A stretch of 64,000 bases of DNA from Vreelandella songnenensis (GTDB lineage Bacteria; Pseudomonadota; Gammaproteobacteria; Pseudomonadales; Halomonadaceae), in NCBI RefSeq assembly GCF_003002925.1, contig NZ_PVTK01000003.1, positions 1 to 64,000 on the forward strand, given 5' to 3'. Below, in pieces: positions 1-10,106 of the stretch (the stretch's first letter is position 1; each line of letters opens with the position of its first letter). Below the pieces are notes generated by a model that was not told the origin of the DNA, made no database searches, and saw nothing but the letters and a program-made list of their open reading frames with translations. The translations under genes and the position numbers were made by a program.

Positions 1-101
1 TTGGCGTCCGTGTCGACCACGGTGATGTCGTTTTCCTCGCGGGCGAGGTGCTCCGCCAGGGTGCCGCCGACCTGGCCGGCGCCGAGAATGATGATTTTCA
101 T
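1..101 (-). CDS. trkA: Trk potassium uptake protein TrkA, N-terminal fragment
   Basis: This is the first 33 codons of TrkA, the peripheral NAD-binding subunit that gates the Trk potassium channel at the inner membrane. The gene starts at 101 and reads off the left edge of the window. The visible residues ([20 protein letters not shown]) form the first beta-alpha-beta unit of a Rossmann fold, with the GxGxxG loop GAGQVG at residues 7-12 and a VVD motif soon after that would bind the NAD ribose. TrkA downstream of rsmB is a conserved gammaproteobacterial arrangement, which supports the name. Here a dodecin gene lies between the two. The rest of the protein cannot be judged. Confidence 0.85.
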   Translation of the reverse strand, partial: MKIIILGAGQVGGTLAEHLAREENDITVVDTDA

Positions 102-170
102 TACTGAGCATCGGTTCCATGAAAAGCGCCAGCGCAGTGGGCAACGTAAGGACTACGTAGTGCGCTGCAA

Positions 171-204
171 TAAAGACGGCGGCCAGTGTAAACCAGCCGC
201 CGTC
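171..204 (-). terminator. Rho-independent terminator after the dodecin gene
   Basis: A 9-bp perfect stem (GACGGCGGC at 175-183 pairing with GCCGCCGTC at 196-204) with a 12-nt loop is followed, on the minus strand, by a short TTTATTG tract. It sits 18 bases past the dodecin stop and before trkA, so it probably ends most rsmB/dodecin transcripts and sets trkA apart. Confidence 0.6.
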
Positions 205-221
205 GAAAAGCAGGTGAGGAT

Positions 222-428
222 TTATTCCAGCGTGAAGCCGACCTTGACAGTGACCTGCCAGTGGGCGACACGGCCATCTTCGATATGCCCGCGGGTGTCG
301 GTCACTTCCAGCCAGCGCATGTGCTGGATGGTTTCTGATGCCTTGGCGAGTGCGTTCTGCACGGCTTCCTCGATACCTTTCTCGGAAGAGCCGGTGATTT
401 CTACGTGCTTGTAGGTGTGATGAGTCAT
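222..428 (-). CDS. Dodecin family flavin-binding protein
   Basis: Dodecins are very small cytoplasmic proteins that assemble into hollow dodecamers and store or buffer flavins. The product from the ATG at 428 is 68 residues, the usual dodecin length, and has the family pattern: [19 protein letters not shown] near the N-terminus, then a strand with the aromatic flavin-stacking residue (RWLEV) and the C-terminal strand [11 protein letters not shown] longer in-frame start at 470 would add 14 residues unlike the family. The ATG at 428 has a GGAG ribosome site 7 bases upstream, so it is preferred. It follows rsmB closely and sits between rsmB and trkA, where most relatives have no gene. Confidence 0.88.
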   Translation of the reverse strand: MTHHTYKHVEITGSSEKGIEEAVQNALAKASETIQHMRWLEVTDTRGHIEDGRVAHWQVTVKVGFTLE

Positions 429-466
429 GGTATCTCCATCCTTAGTCATGAATTCACTGCTTATGC

Positions 467-1816
467 TCAAGCAGTGCGCTTCTCTAGTCTGGCATAAAAA
501 AAGCCATCGTGACGCCCCGGTTCGGGAAACAGCTGTCGACCGTGGCCGCTCGGAGTTCCCCAGGCCACGTCATTGGGCGTGGTGACACGGGCATCCGGCG
601 TGCGTGCCAGAAATGCTTCGATTTGCTTGGCGTTCTCTTCAGGCAGCACCGAGCAGGTGGCATACAGCAGCGTGCCGCCTTCGCGCAGCATCGGCCAGAG
701 GTTATCCAGCAACTGCTGCTGAAGCTTGGCAAGCTTGCGGATATCGTCCTTGCGGCGCAGGGTCTTGATATCCGGGTGGCGCCGGATAACGCCGGTGCCG
801 GAACAGGGCGCATCCAGCAGAATAGCTTCAAACGGCGTGCCGTTCCACCAGTCGCGCTGGGTGGCATCGGCGTGCTGTAACTCCGCTGACAGGCCCAGGC
901 GCGTGAGCGTGTCCTCTACTCGCGAGAGGCGCTGGTTGTCGCTGTCCAGCGCGGTCAGCGCGATATCGAACTGCTCGAGCAGATGGGCGGTCTTGCCGCC
1001 GGGGGCGCTGCACGCATCCAGCACGTGGGCACCTACACGCGGCGCCAAGGCCGGGCCCAGAAGCGCCGCCGAGAGCTGCGCCGCTTCATCCTGAACGCTG
1101 ACGTGGCCTTCGGCAAAGCCAGGCAGGGTGGTGACATCGCAAGGCGTCTCGAGCGTGATGGCGTCCGGTGCGTGGGCGCACAGCTCGCCGCTCAGCCCCT
1201 GCTCGACCAGGCGCTCGAGATAGGCTTCGCGGTCGTTGTGGTGCTGGTTGACGCGCAGCGTCATGGGACCGGCCTGATTGTTGGCCTCGACAATGGTACG
1301 CCACTGCTCGGGCCAGGCGTTGCGCAGGGCATCCAGCAGCCAGCGAGGGTGGGCAAGCGCCACGCTTTCATCTTTATCGACGCTTGCCTGAAGCGCTTCG
1401 GATTCACGCTGAAGCCGGCGCAGGCAGCCGTTGAGCACGCGGGTCGCCCACTCCTTGCCCAGCAGGCGCGCAGCCCCTGCGGTTTCGCCTACCGCCGCGT
1501 GAGCCGGGATGCGCATGTAAAGCAGCTGATAGATGCCCACCAGCAGCAGGGCGTGAATATCGCTGTCGCGCTTCTTGAACGGCTGCTTGAGCAAGGTGTT
1601 GGCCAGCGCCTCCAGACGCGGCAGCTGGCGGCAGGTGCCGTAGCAGAGCTCTTTCAAGAGGCCGCGGTCACGGGCGACGACGCTGTGCTCGTCCAGGCTG
1701 GCCAGAGAGCCCTGCTGGGCGATTACCGGTGCCAGGGCACGGGCAGCGGCGGCGCGAACGTCCTGGCCGCTGTTGCCTGAAGTGCGGCCTTTCTGCGCGG
1801 GGCGTTGCTGGCTCAT
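467..1816 (-). CDS. rsmB: 16S rRNA (cytosine967-C5)-methyltransferase RsmB
   Basis: RsmB (Sun/Fmu) methylates C967 of 16S rRNA with S-adenosylmethionine. The 449-residue product has the expected layout: an N-terminal NusB-like RNA-binding domain (about residues 20-160) and a C-terminal Rossmann methyltransferase. The SAM motif [10 protein letters not shown] is at 267-276, the DAPCSGTG motif with Cys338 follows, and a second motif YATCSV carries Cys388. These are the two cysteines of the m5C mechanism. Its start overlaps the end of fmt by 4 bases (ATGA), so the two genes are probably translationally coupled. Confidence 0.96.
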   Translation of the reverse strand: MSQQRPAQKGRTSGNSGQDVRAAAARALAPVIAQQGSLASLDEHSVVARDRGLLKELCYGTCRQLPRLEALANTLLKQPFKKRDSDIHALLLVGIYQLLYMRIPAHAAVGETAGAARLLGKEWATRVLNGCLRRLQRESEALQASVDKDESVALAHPRWLLDALRNAWPEQWRTIVEANNQAGPMTLRVNQHHNDREAYLERLVEQGLSGELCAHAPDAITLETPCDVTTLPGFAEGHVSVQDEAAQLSAALLGPALAPRVGAHVLDACSAPGGKTAHLLEQFDIALTALDSDNQRLSRVEDTLTRLGLSAELQHADATQRDWWNGTPFEAILLDAPCSGTGVIRRHPDIKTLRRKDDIRKLAKLQQQLLDNLWPMLREGGTLLYATCSVLPEENAKQIEAFLARTPDARVTTPNDVAWGTPSGHGRQLFPEPGRHDGFFYARLEKRTA

Positions 1817-2799
1817 AGGGAGTCTCCTTGCTGGGATTCAGACTGACCAAGGCGCGTGCCGGTGGTCAGCCGCGCGTGGCGGGCATTGAGCAGGTCACGT
1901 ACTGCCATGGCCTTGCCGCCCGGCAGCTGGGCACTGCTTACGCACAGCACCTCGCGGCCTTCAGCGCCGCAGGCAATACGCAGATGGTCGTCACCGTGGG
2001 CAAGCAGCATGCCAGGTGGTTCCGGCGCGTGCTCGCCGGGTTCCACGCTTGCCATCAGCAGACGCAGGCGGTCGTCGCCCAGCTGGCACCACGCCACGGG
2101 CCAGGGGTTGAAGGCGCGGATCTTGCGGGCAAGCGCTTCAGCGGGCTGGGTGAAATCGAGCTCGGCCTCGGCCTTGCTCAGCTTGGTGGCGTAAGTAACG
2201 CCTTCAAGAGGTTGGGGAGTGGCGCTTGCCTTGCCCTGGGCAAGCTCGTCCAGCACGCTGACCAGCGCATGGGCGCCCTGAATCGCCAGGCGGTCGTGAA
2301 GATCACCGCCGGTAGTGCGCGGCGTAATGGGCGTGCGCACCTCGTGCAGCATATCGCCGGTGTCGAGCCCGGCATCCATCTGCATGATGGTAACGCCCGA
2401 GGCGGAATCGCCGGCTTCGATGGCGCGCTGAATGGGCGCGGCGCCGCGCCAGCGCGGCAGCAGCGAGGCATGCACGTTGATGCAGCCAAGCCGGGGGATG
2501 TCCAGCACGGCCTGAGGAAGCAGCAGGCCGTAGGCGACCACGACCATGATGTCGGCGTTCAGGGCGGCGAGTTCGGCCTGGGCATCGGCATCTTTCAGCG
2601 TCTGCGGCTGATAGACCGGTAAATCATGTTCAAGAGCCAGCTTTTTCACGGGGCTGGGCGTGAGTTTGCGGCCGCGGCCGGCGGGGCGGTCGGGCTGGGT
2701 ATACACCGCCACCACCTGATGATGGCTCTCAAGCAGAGCGGCCAGGCTAGAGGCTGCGAAATCGGGGGTGCCCGCAAAAACAACGCGCAACTGTGACAT
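1813..2799 (-). CDS. fmt: Methionyl-tRNA formyltransferase
   Basis: Fmt formylates initiator Met-tRNA using 10-formyltetrahydrofolate, which is required for normal translation initiation. The 328-residue protein has a typical length. The N-terminus MSQLRVVFAGTPDFAASSL is the formyltransferase Rossmann start, and SLLPRWRGAAPIQRAI near residue 110 carries the family signature around the catalytic Asn/His region. The C-terminal OB-like domain follows from about residue 205. The gene lies downstream of def (181-base gap) and overlaps rsmB by 4 bases, the standard def-fmt-rsmB order. Confidence 0.97.
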   Translation of the reverse strand: MSQLRVVFAGTPDFAASSLAALLESHHQVVAVYTQPDRPAGRGRKLTPSPVKKLALEHDLPVYQPQTLKDADAQAELAALNADIMVVVAYGLLLPQAVLDIPRLGCINVHASLLPRWRGAAPIQRAIEAGDSASGVTIMQMDAGLDTGDMLHEVRTPITPRTTGGDLHDRLAIQGAHALVSVLDELAQGKASATPQPLEGVTYATKLSKAEAELDFTQPAEALARKIRAFNPWPVAWCQLGDDRLRLLMASVEPGEHAPEPPGMLLAHGDDHLRIACGAEGREVLCVSSAQLPGGKAMAVRDLLNARHARLTTGTRLGQSESQQGDSL

Positions 2800-2980
2800 G
2801 ACAATAAATACCTGCTGACTGAAAAAAGAGAAGGCTCAAACCCACAATAAAGGCCGAGAAGCAAAGGCATACAACGACTGTTGTGATCGCCGGGCTTCTC
2901 GACCTTGCGCGTTTTACGCCGCACTTTTTACCCGGGCGACTACCAAAGCCGAAGTAAACTGTGCTAAAACGCGTTGAGCG

Positions 2981-3496
2981 TTATGCGTCGTCCTGCATCT
3001 GCTTGTGGCGTTTCTGCATCTTTTTCATGACGCGATCGCGCTTCAGCGGCGAAAGGTAGTCAACAAACAGTACGCCCTCAAGGTGGTCGTACTCGTGCTG
3101 AATGCAGTGTGCCAGCAGGCCATCGGCCTCGAGCTCGTAAGCCTCGCCGTTGCGATCCTGGGCATTCAGCTTGACCTTGAGATAGCGGGGTACTTCGGCG
3201 TAGTACTCGGGAATCGACAGGCAACCCTCGGAAAGCGGCTCTTTCTCGTCGCCAATGGGCGTGTAACGGGGGTTGATCAGTACCAGCGGCTTAGAGTTGT
3301 CTTCGCTGACATCCATCACCACCACGCGGCGGTGGACGTCGATCTGGGTCGCCGCCAAGCCGATGCCGCGGGCGTCGTACATGGTCTCTAGCATATCGTC
3401 GACGAGCTTTTTGACCTCGTCGTCAACGGCTTCCACCGCGACTGCCTTGGTACGCAGGCGCTCGTCGGGGAATTCAAGAATAGGTAGTTTGGCCAT
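2981..3496 (-). CDS. def: Peptide deformylase
   Basis: Def removes the formyl group from nascent polypeptides, completing the cycle that Fmt starts. The 171-residue product has all three metal-site motifs in order: GIGLAATQ (motif I), EGCLS with the metal-binding Cys (motif II) and HEYDHLEG with two metal-binding His and the catalytic Glu (motif III). The basic tail after residue 150 is common in gammaproteobacterial enzymes. The gene is divergent from the envelope protein at 3670; the 173-base gap must hold promoters for both directions. Confidence 0.97.
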   Translation of the reverse strand: MAKLPILEFPDERLRTKAVAVEAVDDEVKKLVDDMLETMYDARGIGLAATQIDVHRRVVVMDVSEDNSKPLVLINPRYTPIGDEKEPLSEGCLSIPEYYAEVPRYLKVKLNAQDRNGEAYELEADGLLAHCIQHEYDHLEGVLFVDYLSPLKRDRVMKKMQKRHKQMQDDA

Positions 3497-3669
3497 GGGA
3501 TTACAATCACCGTTCAGCTGAATCTGGAGTAAAGGCCGGGTAACCGCGGCCGGGTACTTTTCTGCCGGATACTATAGCACGCAGGCTACCCTTCTGGGCA
3601 TTGCTCTGGGGATTGCTGCGCGGTCTGGAAAACGCTAAACCGCGCGACTCATCAGCACTGGAAAACCGC

Positions 3670-4515
3670 ATGACGATACGCACGCCCATACCTGCCAGGA
3701 CAACCGCCGGCGCTTGGAGTGCCTGGTTGAAAAGCACTCTTGTCGTGGGCCTGCTGCTGGGCATGGTTCAATCGGGTGGGGTGCAACTGGTCAGCGCGCA
3801 AGACGTATCTCCCTCGGTGATCGAGGCGTTCTTGCGTGGCCACCGTATCGTAGAGCCCAGTGACACCTTGCCAGCGCAGGCTTACGTGCTGGCCGGGGAG
3901 GGTGAACGGCTGATGAGTGGCGCAGGCGACACGCTATATGCGCGCGGACATGTACCGCCAGAGGCGCGGCTTGGAATTTACCGCCCAGGGGCCCGCTACC
4001 TCGATGAGCAGGGCGCACTGCTGGGGCATGAACTTCTTTATATAGGCGAGGCGCGGTGGCTGCACGGCGAGGGCGATATCAGCCAGCTGGCGGTACTGAG
4101 CGCACAGCGAGAGGTGCTGAGCAATGACCTTGTGCTGCCGCTCGAGCACCCCTTGAGCCCTCAGGCGCTGGCACCGCACCCGCCTGCATCAGCGGTTGCC
4201 GGGCGCATTCTGGCCGTGCCGGGTGGCCTGCGTTTCATTGGCCGCCTGCAGGTCATTACGCTGGATGTGGGCACGCGGGATGGCCTGCAGCCGGGGCATG
4301 TGCTTCAGGTAAATCAGGCCGGTGCACTGATTGACGACCCGCGCACCGGCGCCAAGGCCCGGCTGCCGGATTCGCCCGCGGGCCAGGTGCTGGTGATCAA
4401 GCCTTACCAGCGGGTCAGCTATGCCCTGGTGACGCAGGCGTCTCACGTGCTGGAAGTGGGTGACCGCGTGGTTAGCCCGACTCATGACATCAACGCGCCT
4501 GGCATCAGGCGCTGA
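3670..4515 (+). CDS. Exported protein resembling the C-terminal part of LysM proteins next to dprA
   Basis: In Pseudomonas and relatives the gene before dprA encodes a secreted protein with an N-terminal LysM peptidoglycan-binding domain and a beta-rich C-terminal part. This 281-residue product matches only the second part. Recognisable pieces are IEAFLRGHRIVEPSDTLP, VLAGEGERLMSGAGDTLYAR and VITLDVGTRDGLQPGHVL. The LysM module (YTVVKGDTLW-type) expected after the signal sequence is missing. The N-terminus carries a hydrophobic segment (about residues 23-42) ending near VSAQD, which looks like a signal peptide or anchor. The start at 3670 avoids an implausible 23-residue extension; no strong ribosome site is seen. 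It ends 9 bases before dprA, so the two are probably co-transcribed. Confidence 0.7.
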   Translation: MTIRTPIPARTTAGAWSAWLKSTLVVGLLLGMVQSGGVQLVSAQDVSPSVIEAFLRGHRIVEPSDTLPAQAYVLAGEGERLMSGAGDTLYARGHVPPEARLGIYRPGARYLDEQGALLGHELLYIGEARWLHGEGDISQLAVLSAQREVLSNDLVLPLEHPLSPQALAPHPPASAVAGRILAVPGGLRFIGRLQVITLDVGTRDGLQPGHVLQVNQAGALIDDPRTGAKARLPDSPAGQVLVIKPYQRVSYALVTQASHVLEVGDRVVSPTHDINAPGIRR

Positions 4516-4524
4516 GGAGAGCGG

Positions 4525-5652
4525 ATGGAGGCCAAGGAGTGGTTAGCGGTCAACGCCCTGCCGGGAATGGGGGCGCTGCGTATTCATCAACTGGTACGGC
4601 GCAAACCGCGCTGGCCGGAAGGTTGGCTTGCCGCGCTGCCCAGCAATGCGGCAAGTGCATTGCGGCTCTGGCTCGAACACCCTGAACGCAGCCCGCTTCA
4701 GGAAGCGGTCAAGGTGTCCCTTGACTGGGAGCAGGGTGCTTCCAACCGGCATATCCTGCATCGCCACCACCCGGCCTGGCCCGCGCTTCTCGATGAAATA
4801 GACGACCCGCCGGCGGTGCTCTGGGCCCAGGGCGACCTGCACGCGCTCAATGGCCCAAAGCTTGCCATGGTGGGTACGCGCAAACCCACCGCCGAGGGCA
4901 GTGCCAACGCCCAGGGGTTTGCCCGTGAGCTTGCCCGCCGCGGCTGGTGCGTGGTCAGCGGTATGGCGCTGGGTGTGGATGGCATTGCCCAGCGCGCGGC
5001 GCTGGCCGCTGGCGGTACCAGCATTGCCGTGCTGGGCTGCGGTGTGGATGTCATCTACCCCGCCCGGCACCGCGACCTGCACGAGCAGCTTAGCCAGGCG
5101 CCGGGCGGGCTGCTGCTGTCCGAGCATCCGCCGGGAACCACTGCCCGACCAGCGTTCTTTCCCCGGCGTAACCGTATCGTGACCGGCCTGGCGCTCGGCA
5201 CACTGGTGGTCGAGGCCACGGAGAAAAGCGGCTCGCTGGTGAGTGCGCGGCTGGCCCTCGAGCAGAGCAAGGAGCTGTTTGCCCTGCCAGGGTCGATACA
5301 TAACGTGCAGGCCCAGGGTTGCCTGCACCTGCTACGTCATGGCGCCACGCTGGTGCGTCACGTTGACGACATGCTCGAAGAGCTGCAGCAGTGGGCAAGC
5401 ACCTTTCTACCGGAACCTGGTCTCGCAGAACTGGGCACGGAACCGCCGACCCCAATAGCCGTGGAGGCACCAAGCGAAGCGGTGCCGGATACGCTGCTCA
5501 ACGCGCTTTCAGCAACGCCTACTCCCATCGATGTACTGGTGCAGACCAGTGGTGAAAGCGTGAGTGGCTGCCAGCAGCGGCTGCTGATGCTGGAGCTTGA
5601 TGGCTGGGTAGCCCAGCGGGCGGGTGGTTGGGTACGCGTGCCCAGGCCGTGA
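4525..5652 (+). CDS. dprA: DNA-processing protein DprA (Smf)
   Basis: DprA binds incoming single-stranded DNA and loads RecA during natural transformation; many non-competent bacteria also keep it. The 375-residue product has an N-terminal helical region, then the Rossmann-like core with MVGTRKPTAEG, VVSGMALGVDGIA, AVLGCGVDVIYP and FPRRNRIVTGLA, and a C-terminal winged helix (about residues 310-372, PTPIDVLVQTSGES). A TGAGGAGAG ribosome site precedes the ATG. It follows the LysM-less protein by 9 bases and precedes tsaC by 55 bases, the usual dprA-tsaC order. Confidence 0.95.
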   Translation: MEAKEWLAVNALPGMGALRIHQLVRRKPRWPEGWLAALPSNAASALRLWLEHPERSPLQEAVKVSLDWEQGASNRHILHRHHPAWPALLDEIDDPPAVLWAQGDLHALNGPKLAMVGTRKPTAEGSANAQGFARELARRGWCVVSGMALGVDGIAQRAALAAGGTSIAVLGCGVDVIYPARHRDLHEQLSQAPGGLLLSEHPPGTTARPAFFPRRNRIVTGLALGTLVVEATEKSGSLVSARLALEQSKELFALPGSIHNVQAQGCLHLLRHGATLVRHVDDMLEELQQWASTFLPEPGLAELGTEPPTPIAVEAPSEAVPDTLLNALSATPTPIDVLVQTSGESVSGCQQRLLMLELDGWVAQRAGGWVRVPRP

Positions 5653-5707
5653 TAAAATAGGCGCATACTCATCATCGTCCGTCGCCTTTAATAGAGCAGG
5701 AGTTGCC

Positions 5708-6265
5708 ATGAAATCGGCCATCGACCTCGAAGCTGCCGTTAATGCGCTACAGGCAGGGGGCGTCATTGCCTGCCCTACCGAAGCCGTGTGGGGGCTAAGC
5801 TGCGACCCGGATAACGACGAAGCGCTCACTCGCCTGATGCGCATGAAGGACCGCGACCCGGCCAAGGGCGTGATTCTGGTGGCGGCGAACATTCAGCAGT
5901 TCCAGCCCTGGCTGAACAAGCTTCCAATGGAGCTGCATGCTCCGCTGGCGGCCAGCTGGCCCGGTCCCAATACATGGCTGGTGCCGGATAACGGCCGCAG
6001 CCACGCACTGGTGCGCGGTGCACACCAGTGCGTGGCCCTGCGCGTGACCGACCACCCGCTGATGAAAGCCCTGTGCGAGGCGTTCGGCGGGCCGCTGGTG
6101 TCTACCTCGGCCAACCGTGCCGGGGATCCACCGGCCATGAGTGCTACACACGTGCATGAGATATTCGGTGAGGAGCTGGGCGCCATTCTGACGGGTGAGC
6201 TTGGCGGGCAGGAGCGCCCCAGCACCATCCGCGACCTGGTGACGGGCAAAGTGATGCGCGCCTAG
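5708..6265 (+). CDS. tsaC: L-threonylcarbamoyladenylate synthase TsaC (YrdC/Sua5 family)
   Basis: TsaC makes threonylcarbamoyl-AMP from threonine, bicarbonate and ATP for the t6A modification at position 37 of ANN-decoding tRNAs. The 185-residue product is the short YrdC-only type. The N-terminal signature GGVIACPTEAVWGLSCDP and the later VSTSANRAGDPPA motif line the nucleotide cavity. The ATG at 5708 has an AGGAG ribosome site 6 bases upstream; an upstream in-frame start at 5624 would run into dprA and is rejected. The downstream oxygenase-like gene begins 2 bases after the stop. Confidence 0.95.
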   Translation: MKSAIDLEAAVNALQAGGVIACPTEAVWGLSCDPDNDEALTRLMRMKDRDPAKGVILVAANIQQFQPWLNKLPMELHAPLAASWPGPNTWLVPDNGRSHALVRGAHQCVALRVTDHPLMKALCEAFGGPLVSTSANRAGDPPAMSATHVHEIFGEELGAILTGELGGQERPSTIRDLVTGKVMRA

Positions 6266-6267
6266 TC

Positions 6268-8126
<1,859 letters not shown>

Positions 8127-8196
8127 TGCCTCATGGATTACCTGCTCGACGGCAAAGCCCCGCTGGGCAATGTACACACCGCACAGGAGCGCGCTA

Positions 8197-9018
8197 ATGA
8201 GTGACCTTTACTGCGTATTCGGTAACCCGATCGAGCACTCGAAGTCGCCACTGATCCACGCCGAATTCGCTCAGCAGACACAGCAGGCGCTGGAATACAC
8301 GGCAAAAAAGGCGCCCCGCGATGACTTTGCCAACGCCTGGCGCGACTTTGTCCTGCACGGCGGCCGGGGGGCCAATGTAACCGTACCGTTCAAGAACGAC
8401 GCCTACGCGCTGTGCGATACCCTGAGCAAGCGCGCCCAGCGTGCCAAGGCGGTCAATACATTGACGGTGGGAGGCAATGGCCTGACCTACGGTGATAACA
8501 CCGACGGCGTTGGCCTGATCCGCGACCTGAAATACCACCGTGTAACGCTTGCTGAAAAGCGCGTTCTGGTAGTGGGCGCAGGCGGCGCAGTGCAGGGGAT
8601 TCTTGAGCCGCTTCTGGCAGAGCACCCTAGCGAAGTCATGGTGGTCAACCGCACCGCCGAAAAGGCCGAGCAGCTGGCCGAGGACTTTTCCGACCTGGGC
8701 GAGCTGCACAGCGGCGGATTCAAGGCGGCCAAGGGGCCGTTCGATGTGGTCATCAATGGCAGCAGCGCCAGCCTTTCCGGTGACCTGCCGCCGCTGCCCG
8801 GCAACCTGTTTGCCGACGGCGCCTGGGCCTACGACATGATGTACGGCGCGGATCAGACGGTGTTTCTGAAATGGGCCGGCACCCACGGTGCCAAGCGCCT
8901 GGATGGGCTGGGCATGCTGGTGGAGCAGGCAGCGGAAGCGTTCTATCTATGGCGCAACGTACGCCCGGATACTACTCAGGTGCGACAGACACTGCGCCGT
9001 ATGCTGAACAGTCACTAG
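8197..9018 (+). CDS. aroE: Shikimate dehydrogenase (NADP+)
   Basis: AroE reduces 3-dehydroshikimate to shikimate in the aromatic amino acid pathway. The 273-residue product has the substrate-binding motif FGNPIEHSKSPLIH near the N-terminus, NVTVPFK with the catalytic Lys, GDNTDGVGL with the catalytic Asp, and the NADP loop GAGGAVQGI. The ATG at 8197 has an AGGAG site upstream and the family start MSDLYCVFGNP; the longer in-frame start at 8170 is not supported. The last six codons and the stop form the first unit of a 22-bp tandem repeat that continues past the gene. Confidence 0.96.
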   Translation: MSDLYCVFGNPIEHSKSPLIHAEFAQQTQQALEYTAKKAPRDDFANAWRDFVLHGGRGANVTVPFKNDAYALCDTLSKRAQRAKAVNTLTVGGNGLTYGDNTDGVGLIRDLKYHRVTLAEKRVLVVGAGGAVQGILEPLLAEHPSEVMVVNRTAEKAEQLAEDFSDLGELHSGGFKAAKGPFDVVINGSSASLSGDLPPLPGNLFADGAWAYDMMYGADQTVFLKWAGTHGAKRLDGLGMLVEQAAEAFYLWRNVRPDTTQVRQTLRRMLNSH

Positions 9019-9073
9019 TACTATGCTAAACAGTCACCAGTACTATGCTGAACAGTCACCAGTACTATGCTGA
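9001..9073. repeat. 22-bp tandem repeat overlapping the aroE 3' end
   Basis: Three full copies and a partial fourth of a 22-bp unit lie head to tail: 9001-9022, 9023-9044, 9045-9066 and 9067-9073. The unit reads ATGCTGAACAGTCACYAGTA plus CT, with one or two differences between copies. The first copy encodes the aroE C-terminus MLNSH and its stop. Each later copy carries the same ATG-CTG-AAC-AGT-CAC run without a reading frame of use. The array probably arose by slippage and leaves aroE intact. Confidence 0.85.
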
Positions 9074-9080
9074 AAATAGG

Positions 9081-9106
9081 AAAGGGCCGAGTGAACTCGG
9101 CCCTTT
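9081..9106. terminator. Bidirectional terminator between aroE and the M48 protease gene
   Basis: An 11-bp perfect stem (AAAGGGCCGAG at 9081-9091, CTCGGCCCTTT at 9096-9106) closes on a TGAA tetraloop. It lies between the convergent aroE and M48 genes and has T/A ends on both strands, so it can stop transcription from either side. Confidence 0.8.
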
Positions 9107-9142
9107 CTGGTTGGCGGCTGTGCTGCGCGGTAACGCCTGCGC

Positions 9143-9946
9143 TCAGGGGCGCTGGCAGTTAGGCGCCCGCCCGCTGCTGCGTGCCTGCTCATAAGTGGCC
9201 AGGGCGCCATCCATGTTGGCCTGAAGGCCTTGAATACGCTGACCCTGGTTGGGGTGTGTCGACATCCACGCCGGGGGCGCGCTGCCGCCGGAGGCTGCCT
9301 GCATGTTCTCCCAAAGCGTGACGCTCTCACGCGGATCAAATCCTGCCTGAGCCATCAAATCCAGGCCGATGATATCGGCTTCGCTTTCATGACGGCGTGA
9401 GAAGGGCAGGGCAATGCCGTACTGCGCACCCATGCCCAGCACGCCCATCAACTGCTGACCGCCCGGGGTCTGCATGCCGGAGGCGCTGGAGATCACCGAA
9501 AGGCCAAGCGAGGTGGCGTTCTGCGTAGAGGCACGCTCGTTGGCGTGACGGGCCAGCACGTGACCGATCTCATGGCCGACGACCGCCGCCAGCTGGTCCT
9601 GATTGGTCGCCACATTGAGCATGCCGGTGTTCACGCCCATGTAGCCGCCGGGCAGCGCGAAAGCGTTGGGCTGCTCGGATTCGAACACGCGGATCTGCCA
9701 GTCAAGATTGCGCTGCTCGGTAGGCAGGACATCGACAATCGCGTTGGTGATGCACTGCACGTAGCGGTGGCTGGCCTGCCCGGCGGTAGGAATATCCTGC
9801 TGGTACTGGGCAAACGCCTGCTGGCCCATTTCATTGAGCTGATCATCGGAGAGCAGCAGAAGCTGTGAACGCCCGGTGGGCGAAGTAGAGCAAGCGGCCA
9901 AGGAGGCGCACAACGCGGTAACCGCAAATGGACGAAGCCAACGCAT
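9143..9946 (-). CDS. M48 family metalloprotease, lipoprotein
   Basis: This is a zinc metallopeptidase anchored by lipid, probably at the outer membrane facing the periplasm, where relatives such as LoiP (YggG) act in envelope quality control. The 267-residue product starts with a lipoprotein signal ending in the lipobox LAAC. The zinc site HEIGHVLARH (HExxH) is near residue 135 and a downstream ESEADIIGLDLMAQAGFDP motif carries the third ligand Glu. There is no C-terminal TPR domain, so it is not a full BepA. The ATG at 9946 follows an AAGGAAA ribosome site; an upstream start at 9985 would put 13 residues before the signal peptide. Confidence 0.88.
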   Translation of the reverse strand: MRWLRPFAVTALCASLAACSTSPTGRSQLLLLSDDQLNEMGQQAFAQYQQDIPTAGQASHRYVQCITNAIVDVLPTEQRNLDWQIRVFESEQPNAFALPGGYMGVNTGMLNVATNQDQLAAVVGHEIGHVLARHANERASTQNATSLGLSVISSASGMQTPGGQQLMGVLGMGAQYGIALPFSRRHESEADIIGLDLMAQAGFDPRESVTLWENMQAASGGSAPPAWMSTHPNQGQRIQGLQANMDGALATYEQARSSGRAPNCQRP

Positions 9947-10106
9947 GAGATGGTTTCCTTCTAGACGAATGAGTTCCCTGCACACAAGATAACCACTAAG
10001 AGTGGTAAATCAATTCCCCTATTGTAACCCTGCTTGCCAGAGGAAAGGTATGCACGCTGAGCCGAGCCAACGTTTGCGTCCTGGGTGGGCGCAAACGTCT
10101 AAAAGC

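Noticed and set aside
983-1780. Long plus-strand frame (265 codons) opposite rsmB
   Set aside because: It is a GC-driven antisense shadow; rsmB on the minus strand has all catalytic motifs and the plus-strand peptide has no recognisable domain.
8133-8204. 23-codon frame between hemF and aroE
   Set aside because: It starts 6 bases after hemF and overlaps the aroE start, but the peptide has no recognisable feature and no ribosome site; translational coupling is possible but unsupported.
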